From contig JAJGOT010000909.1 of NCBI GenBank assembly GCA_022457155.1, positions 1-64,000 on the forward strand: 64,000 bases of DNA, read 5' to 3'. This DNA comes from Cladopsammia gracilis. Lineage: Eukaryota > Cnidaria > Anthozoa > Scleractinia > Dendrophylliidae. Positions 54,170-64,000 of the stretch are shown piece after piece; the stretch's first letter is position 1, and the number at the start of each line of letters is the position of its first letter. Position numbers and translations under genes: made by a program. The notes beneath the pieces were generated by a model that saw nothing but the letters and a program-made list of their open reading frames with translations, searched no databases and was not told where the DNA came from.

Positions 54170-57100
54170 TTATAGGCCTTTAAGCGACAACATCGGCCAA
54201 CACCAAACTCTCGTCCCCAGTAAAAGCCACTAATTCCTTGTTTTTGGTGATCCTAAATACAGAAACGCGTGGAATCTTTGTTCCGCTACATGCTACGTTT
54301 TTCTTGCAAAATCTACAGTATTTTCAATTTGAAGGATGGACTTCTACTGACTTCGAGATTCGAAGAAGCTGAGTGCGAAGACATAACAATCGTCACATGC
54401 TCACGGACGGGGTTTGCGCGATCTACTCGCGCGAGAAATCTGAGAATGATTTCCGTAAATTGATAGATGGACATCTTGACAGCAGAAATCCAATTATCCA
54501 ACTAAGTGACAAAAGTGGGCGGAAGAGGCTCGGTAAAGAAAGTCTCACAGGCTCTCCTTCCTTCTCCCTCTCCCCAATCCCCACTCGTTTTTTCTTCGCT
54601 ACCAACATTTTTCGCTCGCCTCCACTATCTGAGAGCCTGGAACAGGCTAAGCATAGGGTTGCATAATCAGCTGAACATAGTTTGGTATAGGGTAAGGGTT
54701 TCAGAGGCAAAGCGGCACACCCCTACCCGAAAATATACAGAGTACCCCCCCCCCCCCCCAACGGGCTCCTATTCAGGGGCTTAGCCGATCACGAACTAGG
54801 AAAGGGGAAGGGAGTAGGGAAGGGAGAAGTGCCGCTCGAAATCGAAACCATTAGTTCGAGTCTATAAGGAAAGTGGTCATAACTTCATACTCAAAGGGGG
54901 ACCCATCTTGTGTAGGGGGAAAAGAGAACTATGCATGATGTCACCTGGTATATGATGAGGCTAATGGACAAAAAATATAATGAGGCTCAATATTCTGCCT
55001 GTATGAAGCTTGTATTGCTAGTAAAACGACACAGGAACTGAAGGTTTTAATATTTGTCTAGCTTTTGCTCCTCATAGAGTGGGACAGCGAAATCTGAATT
55101 TCTTAATGAAAGTGATGGCTGGCGAAGTAAACTTGGTGCCAGGTTGCGAGGTTGCTGAAAATTTTGAATCCGTAACACAGGAAGTATACACTTGCACAGG
55201 AATCCCACAATGGTGTTGGGCTCGCCAGCAACAAGACACCCCTTTTAATGTGAGGGAGGGGGCTGTTGAACAACGACGAATCCTGTCATGTCACAGACAC
55301 ACCAAGCTCAGTGTGAGAGTCAGTTTACGTGTGGTACCGTATTATGTATATGGACATGGCTGCAAATATAAGGATTTGTATGGAAATCCCGGTAATAGAT
55401 TCAAGTAGATAATTATGCGTAAAAGTTCTGAATTAAAGAAGCCTCACCTTATATTATTTTCATGGTGCGTAGCTTGCTTCCTGTGTGGTTACTTTTCCTG
55501 ATTTACTGATGCGATTTATGTGATTTTTTGTCCCCCCCCCCCCCCCCCCCCCCCCCCCGAACGGGGAAGGCGGGAACTCCCTTATAAAAATGACGGACAT
55601 CCTTGTCGGGTGTTCCCCATGTTTCCACTCGCATTAATCAGGAAAATAACCAAACCGGAAGCAATCAACACGCCATGAAAATAGGGAATAAAAATCCAAG
55701 GAAAGGCCATCAAACATTTTTGTGAAGCTAAAACTTGTGTTTAGTCGGATGAAACCCGCGCGTTGTTTGTTTAAGTCCTTAAAATTCTCAGTGACCAGTT
55801 ATAATCCAATCAAAGCAACATTCAGAAAAACAACTAAGTGACTTTTATGAAACATAACTTGGACGAGGCGAATGAAAATGTCCGATCCATTTTTTTATAG
55901 GCTTATATAAAAAAGGTAAGCTTAAATAGAATGCGTCCTAGTGTAAACGACGGCGCTTCCAAACAAGGCATCATCCGTAGTTTTCATTTATAAAAAACGT
56001 GGCCTTGGATATAATGCACTTTTGTATTGAAACCTAGCTAAAATTCTTTAAGCTTAAATACAAAAATTAATAATATTAATTGCCCTTTGTCCAGAGTAGA
56101 CCATTAAAGTTTTTGACGTCGTGATACTGTGTTCAGCAATCTTTGAAACTGTACTTTGACAAACAAAGGATCGATGCCACATGCGAGTGTGCTAAAAAGA
56201 AATGGTGGCCTTTTATCACAAAGTTCAATAAATTAATTAAGGTGACATCACTAGAAAAGTGTGTTTTATTTATTCGCTTTCTAAAAATAAAATAATACAA
56301 GTCTAGTGGATTTTTTCGAAGTCAATAATCCAAGTATAGATGAAAACTAACAACGCAAGAATTAAACTTAAAACACGCGGCCCATCGGAAAAAGAAAATT
56401 CAATCACTTTTCCAGAAATTGTACTTACACTTTGGCTCTAAATAACCTCTAACCTGTCAGTATAGAGTTTCTTGGTAGCTGACCTCAACAGAACTGATAC
56501 TCATTTCCCATGGAAAGAAGTTGCACCTGACAAAGTCCTTCCCAACGTACAAAAGCTTATAGAAAACAAGTCCAATGCATGCATGCATGCGAGCCGCTTT
56601 TAGCATTTTTAACTCCTTGCCCGGCGTGTTGAAATCCTTATTAAAAAGTGATTTTCCCAGAAGAGCATCCTTCTATCCTTTAGCTACCGAAAACATAACA
56701 ACTTTGAATTCTACAGTATGCAACTATTTCATGTCTGAAAAGTTTGGATGGGCTGGCCATCGATCGAGCAAAGCGACTTTAAACTTTTAGAATCGACGCT
56801 TACAAGAGATTGGAGTGGATGGTTGATTAGCATCTGTCCGGTATGTTGAATTGTCCAGCCCCCTTCTTACCGCTTCAGTTGCAACAGTTTGTGTTTTAAG
56901 ACAGATGGAGATCTATGTATCCAGCCGCTGTGGTACTATATAGCTTTCTTTGCTCAAACCGGACCATTTTACTTTCTTTTTCACATGTGAAATTACCACC
57001 GCGATGGTCGCCATATTTTTAATTTGCTGACTCCGCCTGGCCTGGCGCGCTGATTCATGAAAGCGAGTCTTCCGGAAGTCAACAAGCTCACCGGAAAATG

Positions 57101-58450
57101 TTTCCGCATTGGTCCGCATTGTTACTAAAAATAACTTTTTTGCAATTAAGATATCCCAAATTCATTACTGGGAGACTCCCTCTCTGTCCAATTATTTTCT
57201 CTTGTGTTAATACAAAAGAACTTCCATTCTTAACAATAGCGGCAACCGTAACACGTCACAAATATTCAAAATGGCGGCGCGCGGGAAATTTGAAAGCGAA
57301 AATAGGCGATATTCATATCCATTTTATTTGTACACTAAAATATATTTGCACCTGCTTTTTAAAATGTTAAATTTCGACTTATTTCCAACAATTTAACGTC
57401 AATTTGTTCTGACAATGAAGGTTCCCTTTAAATAATTCAAAGAGTGTTTTCTTTAGCCTAAAATATTCTCTTTCTTATAAACTTGGAGTCTATCTGCTTG
57501 GCGAATTATTGTGGAGCTGTTTTGTTGCAATGTCAGTTGCCTATCCATGCGAGCTTAAACGGTCTTCAGTTCGACGAAGAAATTCTCTGACAATTTCGTG
57601 AGCTTGCTGCTGTAGAATCAGGTAGAACAAGAGATTATAATTGGACTATTATTTTCTCTTGGGTCGAACTGATGAATGTTAATGTTTATTATTCCGCCGC
57701 TCTTGATCAAATTTGATGAATTCTTTGAGCTGTTCCACAGCTCTTTCCACAGTGCACCTTCGGTTAAAATGGTTTTGGAAAAGTAGCTGTGCTTGTCCAA
57801 TGATTTCGTTAGCGACATCTCAACTTGCCACTTTTTACTGATCGGAAAACCAAACATTTTCACTAGCACCGAGAAATTATGCGAAGGCGGCAAGTCGCAA
57901 AGCCTGCCAAGCGCCAACTGTAAACAACAAACGACGCGATATCTGGTTAAATCCGATTGGCTACATTTTGACAGTTGACAAATTTCTTAATTTGGGGGCG
58001 GCAGGGGGGTCGTTAAATAAATGTATCAGGCGTTCTTTTTTTCCCTCCCCTCTTTTCTTCCCTCCCCGCTTTCCGCCGACTTTCCCTCCGAAAAAAAAAA
58101 GAGCGCCTGATCGCAGGTTATGAAGAACGTTAATTTTTAAAGAAATAAATATAAAAATACTCTCAAAATGCTACTTTTATGAAGTCTTTTTTAATACTGT
58201 AAGTTCGATTTACAATCACACAACTCCGGGCCGAAGACAATAGAAAAAAAAATTAACAATGAACCATATTGCCCTCGCAATAGTGACAAACTACCCCAAT
58301 TAACTTAAAAAAAAAAAAAAACAAACAAACAAACAAACCAAAAAGTCTTTTAACCAAGTCCTAGGTCAATGAAAATATTAATAACAAGGATCAAAATTAA
58401 TCAGCGTCCCTTTCCTGTCGATGAACCGCTGAACTATCCGTCGCCGGTTT

Positions 58451-60746
58451 TCACTTGGGGATGATTGCCTTTCCCTGAGCATCATGGCTGAAAGGACAGA
58501 CATGAGCGTTGAATGGGCAAGCAGCTCCCAACTTCTTCTGCCCATCCTTAGAGACTGCAATGACATCATTGAAAAACTTGGTGTGAGCAGCTCCGATCTT
58601 GCAGGTATCTCGCATCTGTGTCATCTTCTCCACGAACTCCCCAACACATTTGCAGTTCTTGAAAGGGCAGCCTTCCTTAAATGCAGGGCAGTTACCGGCC
58701 ACGCCTTTGTCCTTCTTTAACAGGCCAGCGTACGGACACACCCCTTTATCAAAAGCGGGACACTTAAACATAGCATCGTTCATGGTGATGCCCATTGGAG
58801 TCTAAATTGAAGAAACAAAGCAAAAAAAAAAAAAAATGAAATAAATCGTACAGTGGCACTATTAAAATGAAGGCTGAAAAGCCGTACTTTCCTGTGCTGT
58901 GCTCCTTGTTTTGCTATTCAAGGTGGCTCTATCATTGGAGTCTAGTAAAATCTATTCAAATGCGGAAACGACAGCTATCCAGTAATACATTTCTATTGTG
59001 CTGTATACATGACTTTGTATTATCGTTTTGCAAGACAGATGAAGTTTTTAGCCTGTGAATGTCATTTCAGAGCATGACCATACATGAATAGTGATTATAA
59101 AAGCTGTTTATATATGCATGCTATACAAGAAGGTAACAACTTGCGAATTTGTACTGGCGGCACCATTTGATTATTTCAATATGTTTAAATGGGCAATGTC
59201 ACCTAGAAGTATCACTTTCAGATCATACATTATATCAATGGAAACCTACAAATAATGGTCCAGTTTTGTTAACTAATACTCTACCAGTGCACAGAAAATG
59301 GTATTCGTTATCTTTGGCCGCGGATGGACAGGATTGCAACTTAAAAATTGGCCAGTTTTTTCAAGTTCCTCCCAAGTGTGGAAAAATCGCAGAAAAACTA
59401 CTGAATTGTTCTTAGTGTTCTGAGAGCAATTTCATGTTTGAGCAAAGGTACTTTGCCAACTAAAACTAATTTCGATTTTGAGACGGCAATACTGCATTAT
59501 ATTGACGGCTAGTTGGGAGAAAATATATTCCGTATTGGGTGGAGTCGCGAAGCGACGGAGCTCAATACGGAGAACATATTTTCTTCCAACGCCGTCAATA
59601 TAATGCAGTATTGCCGTCTCAAAATCGAAATTAGTTTTGTATCACGATTTAACTGTTTTTCGGGCAAAAACAAAGCAAAACTGAGGATAACTAATGCTGA
59701 TAAAAACTGAAATTCTTACTAGTCACGAGCTGACGTACACGACGTTTTGTAAGCGTTATCATATCTTTGTTAAGCAAAAAAGTTTCAAAAACACGGACTT
59801 TTCACGCTATAAATTGCTTATTGAAATAGAAACAATTTGTTAGAACATCTTTTCGAAGTTTTTCAAAGTTACAAACGTCGAAAAAATAGGTAAATAACGC
59901 AAACATGTCGAGGTTTTAGTCCAAATCTTTTTTCATATTTAGATGACGTGATAGCGCGCGCACAGCATAGCTCAATGTAAACAAACCGTTCAAACGAACA
60001 AAAGTAGCTTTTAAACTCATCTTATCGTTAACTTTCGATAGAAAGGGTCGTTGCATTGAATACAGCATTGTTCAGCTGCCAAACTTGACAAAGTAATCTT
60101 TATTTTTGCCCCTCCTTTGAAGATAATTTTAAATTTTGGTTTTCTACGGAAGGAACCCATTAAATTGCCGCGGGAATTTTTCAACCAATCACAGGCTGGT
60201 TTTTGAGACGACAATACGACTTTATATTGACGTCTCAGAAGCAGAGAAAAATATCTGAGAATCGTGATACTCTAGTGTATTTTGACCAAATCACAGCAGA
60301 ATCTGCGTGACAATGCCCCTTTAACAAATCAAACAGTAACAGCCAAATTAATAAATTATTTCAACGAAACATACCACAACGTAGTCCGGACTATTTTTAA
60401 CTACAGGTTTTCCACAGGTGTCTTTGGCAAACGGGCAGCCACCCTTAGTTTGGAAAAAGGGGCACGTTTTTCCCACGGCAGCCTCCTTGGTTTGGGCAGT
60501 CAAATGGAGTACCCTGAGAAACTCCACATACGCCTCATCACCTTTGCACTCGTCTCGCATCTGGCCAAGTTTAGCTTCAAACTCTCCAACGGTTTTGCAC
60601 TCCTTGAAGGGGCACCCACTCTTAAATGCGGGGCAGTTGCCAGCCGCTCCCTTTTTTTGTTCTGGGAGTTTGGAAAATGGGCAAACCTTGTCCAAGAATA
60701 CGGGACACTGGCGCTTAAGATCGTCAAGAGATACCGAGGCTGGATA
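58451..60746 (-). CDS. Cys-Pro motif gene, copy C (exons 2 and 3; exon 1 outside the window)
   Basis: Exon 2 is 60746-60375 (124 codons) and exon 3 is 58801-58451 (116 codons plus stop), with the same splice signals as copies A and B. By the spacing in A, exon 1 would lie near 64.7 kb. Both domains are open, with all twelve Cys-Pro dipeptides and both extra cysteines (KDTCGK, MRDTCK). Differences from A include LLKKDKG for LVKKHKG, PEQKKG for PEEKKG, and one extra Ala before ACPF. Of the three copies, this one keeps the most complete cysteine set. Confidence 0.8.
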
Positions 60747-63576
60747 CTGAAATAAAAGGTAAACAAAGAAGAAAAAAACAATTAAAAGGATGCATTTCTT
60801 GAAGTTCTTTTATAGAAGATACTTATTCGATATAAGAAACACTAAAATGTCTCCTACAGTGTAAACGGTAATGCAAGACATTCGAAAACAGCCGTATTTT
60901 AGAGTAATTTTGGTAGATTGGAATCTTTTGCTGAAAAGGCCATTTTACAGTTGTGTACTTTGTAGCCTGGCTTTTAATGAAAGTGAGGCTGGAGTTGACT
61001 TTGTTTTGATACAAACCTTCCTGCTTTTTAATGGCAAACATGTTGAACATAATGTAGAAGAATATGATTTACATACTAGAAGCAGGAAGGTTTGTATTAA
61101 AGAATAGTCAACTACACTTCTTAGCTCCGAACAAGAGATTATAATTGGAAAGAGAGGGAGTCTAGGTGCCTTGGCTGGGATATCTTAATTGCAAAAAAGT
61201 TATTTTTAGTAACAATGCAGACCAATGCGGAAACAGTTTCCGGTGAGCTGGTTGATTTCCGGAAGACTTGCTTTCTTGAATCAGCGCGTCAAATCGAGGC
61301 GAAGCCAACAAATTAAAAAATGGCGACCATCGCGGTGATAATTTCGCATGTGAAAAAGAAAGTAAAATGGTCCTGTTTGAGCAAAGAACGTTATATACTA
61401 CCAAGGAAAGGCCACCAAACATTTTTGTGAAGCTAAAATTTGTGTTCAGTCAGTCGCTGAAATTAAACCCGCGCGGTGTTTGTTTAAGTCCGTAAAATTC
61501 TTAGTGACCAATTATAATCCAATCAAAGCAACATTCAGAAAAACAACTAATTGATTTTTATGAAACATAACTTGGACAAGGCGAATGAAGATGTCCGATC
61601 CATCTTTTAGAGGCTTATATAAAAAGGTAAGCTAAAATAGAAATCGTGTACATTCGTACGGTACCCGTACGCAGACTACGATTTGCTATTGGTACGGAGT
61701 CCAAAACTTTCGTCAATTTTCGATGTTATTCTTTTTCACTTTTGTTCATCCATAATATTGAATGTTCGTTTAGTTTTACGAAGCGCTTCTGGTGAGCGAC
61801 GTTAATTTGGCTCAGACTAATTTGCTGAGTCTCTGTATACTACGCGAGCGACTCATTTCGTGACACTTGGAATTTTTTCCGCGTCAAGGAATACTCCCGT
61901 ACGGCCAACTTCGATTTGCTATTCGTACGGGAGTTAGAATATTTCATTGATTTTCGATTTATTTGCTGATTCTTGCCAATCAAAAATATATTTACAGAGG
62001 TAAATATAATATTTTGGATTAGCAAGAATCAGCAAATACATAGAAAATATAGAATCAATGAAATATTCTGACTCCCCAAAATTCGATACCCTATTTCAGA
62101 CCATTACCCTGAAATCGATACCCAGTTTCAGATGTTAATCAATCTGCATTTCTCAAGGGATGAAAAAAGTAGCTTCCTGTAAAAACCATACCTAATTCCA
62201 GACCACAGTGCACTAAACATACCCTATTTCAGACTAAAATGGTCAGAATCTATACCCTATTTCAGACCAAAACGGCTTGAAAACCATACCCTTTAGGGCC
62301 GCACATACCCATGTAGCTTATATAAGGGAGTACCCCCTCGGGGGGGGGGGGGGGGGGGGGATAGACACAATTCAGTGTCGATCTAAGACGACGGTAATTC
62401 AGTAATCTCCGAGTGCGCAATGCCACGTATTTACTAAGAATTGTGCAAACTTAGCTTGTCCTGCAGTGTTACATAGTGTTAGAGCGACTTTTTGAACCCT
62501 TTCAACTCTCAAGAGTGCCTAAACTCAACATTCATGAATAATCGCAATTTTTATTTTGTAAACTGTATTGAAAATAAACAATGCTATGCTAAAGTACTGG
62601 CGAAGAGCTGGAGGTAATCTTTCATTTGTGGGATCGATCCTATCGATCACACCACAGGATTTCGTTGGTAGACTTAAAGTGAAAGGATTAACGATACGTG
62701 CGTAACCACTTCTTGGTCGTAACTAAGGGCTGCGTTATAAAAACCGCAGGCTGAGGCGAGTCAAAAGATGCGACCAAGGGTGTGGGAGTCAGGCTGGAAG
62801 GCGAAGGAGGGGGAGGGGAGAGGAAGGAAAAAGTACGCCTGCTCGCACTCATTGTTTCTCTTCGTTCACGAAAGGAGTTCCTGATTGGTGCGGTAGGTTG
62901 CATATCGATTGACGCCTTTCAGTCTATGGCGTGTTTTTTCTCTATGAAGATTCGAGGATGCCCTGGCTCCAGAGTATCAAGAGTGAAATTAACCGCATAA
63001 AGCATTTGTCACGAAAAAATAACATAGAGGTCGAACGGCGCCTCGACAACGCTTTACAAAACAAATCGGTTTTAGGTAATTTTTTACGCAAGTTGTGATA
63101 AGAGTTTAACATAAAATGATCGATATTGGGCTGTGTTGAATCGGCACCCAAAGAGACGCCACAGGCCCTAATTTATGTTATGTTTAAATAACTTTATGAT
63201 TCTCCCTCGCTGATAATGTTTCAATTGATATTGGTATTTTAGATCTTTGGAACTTAACCTTCGCGGTTACGACTGTTAAAAAACTCCGATAATCTATTCA
63301 CAAGCGCTTGTGTAATACAATTTTGTCAATTTTTTTCTCTACCTAGGAATGCTCCCTCTGTGAAATGTTTGTCTGGCTTTCCATGCAATTCCGCAAATAG
63401 GTTGATTAAATTACAACGGACTACAAACTTGATAAATGTCATGGTAAACCACATTTTTTTCCTTTCACAACATGGGCAACTAAAATAATTTCATAACGAG
63501 GGAAGCAATGAAATAGAAAGCTTGAAATTAAAAAGAGAAAGAAATCAAACGCATAATCAAAGTGTATTTAGAAATA

Positions 63577-63947
63577 CAGATGGTTAAAAGTATTATAAGC
63601 GCGACGTTTCGGTGTCATCATCTTGAATCCATCTTGTCGTACTGACACCATTATCAAGCGAAAGCGAAAGATAGAAAAAGGACGCGTTAACAAGCGAAAG
63701 GAAATCTGCATACTCTATACAAAAAGCTTAGCCCTATTGTATGAAATTGTATGAAATGCTCCTGATTAGAGAGCACAAGCCATCCCTAAACAAACAGTCA
63801 GATTCCCTTAGGGCTAAGCTTTTTGTATAGAGTATGCAGATTTCCTTTCGCTTGTAAACGTGTCCATTTTCTATCTTTCGCTTTCGCTTGATAATGGTGT
63901 CAGTACGACACCGAAACGTCGTGCTTATAATATTTTTAACCATCTGT
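63577..63947. mobile_element. Hairpin of Penelope-like terminal sequence, unit C
   Basis: Same as 35619-35990, including the left-arm insertion. The GAAACGTCG motif in the right arm is followed by TGC instead of CGC. Confidence 0.7.
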
Positions 63948-64000
63948 AAATCAAACGCAGCTGTTTTATTGCGTTAAACTTGTTGTTCATTAAAGCGGTT

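Larger units (their letters stand above)
45139..57205. repeat. Tandem unit B (12,067 bp)
   Basis: Co-linear with unit A except for the A-only insertions. It has ~260 bp of its own sequence (53402-53660) where A has the 4-kb MITE-rich segment, and a 75-bp segment near 45555-45640 shared with C but not A. It carries the Cys-Pro gene copy with a premature stop. Confidence 0.9.
57206..64000. repeat. Tandem unit C (partial, runs off the window)
   Basis: Co-linear with unit B at an offset of about 12,067 bp at its left end and closely matching it to the last base. The array may continue beyond 64000. Confidence 0.9.

Noticed and set aside
55079..55408. 109-codon plus-strand frame in unit B
   Set aside because: No motif recognised, and the unit A counterpart is broken by a ~430-bp insertion. 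Probably chance.

Overview
The window looks like nuclear DNA of an anthozoan cnidarian, probably a stony coral or sea anemone. This is inferred from intron-rich genes with GT-AG junctions, Penelope-like retroelements with hammerhead ribozymes, dense MITE and palindrome content, (AAT)n tracts, and simple repeats such as CGTAAGCGACCAC. There is no sign of a prokaryotic, plasmid or viral layout. No database was searched, so the taxonomic call is an inference.

Left part (1-15.4 kb). One complete five-exon gene on the minus strand (coding span 15352-4211, 799 aa) encodes a type II membrane protein of the DUF885 family. It carries the HExxPGHH and EGWA motifs that suggest a gluzincin-like metallopeptidase. 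Its first intron (8378-14520) is swollen by a tandem repeat with G-runs, two MITEs and a 1.5-kb foldback element.

Middle part (15.4-28.9 kb). This is a graveyard of mobile DNA with no intact host gene. It holds a 5'-truncated Penelope-like reverse transcriptase/GIY-YIG ORF (18515-16953, minus) and an exactly 1000-bp hAT-type non-autonomous element with an 8-bp target duplication. A large palindrome carries two well-formed hammerhead ribozymes, and a second inverted repeat carries two more hammerhead-like motifs. There is also a broken hAT transposase fragment, and (AAT)n microsatellites.

Right part (28.9-64 kb). The segment is present three times in tandem: unit A 28931-45138, unit B 45139-57205, and unit C 57206 to the window end. 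Each unit carries one minus-strand copy of the same small gene. I reconstruct a TATA promoter, a tiny first exon (Met-Ser-Lys) and two phase-0 exons. Each of the two large exons encodes one ~115-124-residue domain built around six Cys-Pro dipeptides. The ~242-aa product has 12 Cys-Pro motifs, no signal peptide and no membrane segment. I do not recognise the family. The CPF-type motifs resemble heme regulatory motifs, but a heme role is only a hypothesis. Copy A is intact but has lost one cysteine in each domain. Copy B has a stop codon early in its second domain. Copy C looks intact, with its first exon beyond the window. The units differ mainly by later MITE insertions, most of them in a 4-kb stretch unique to unit A.
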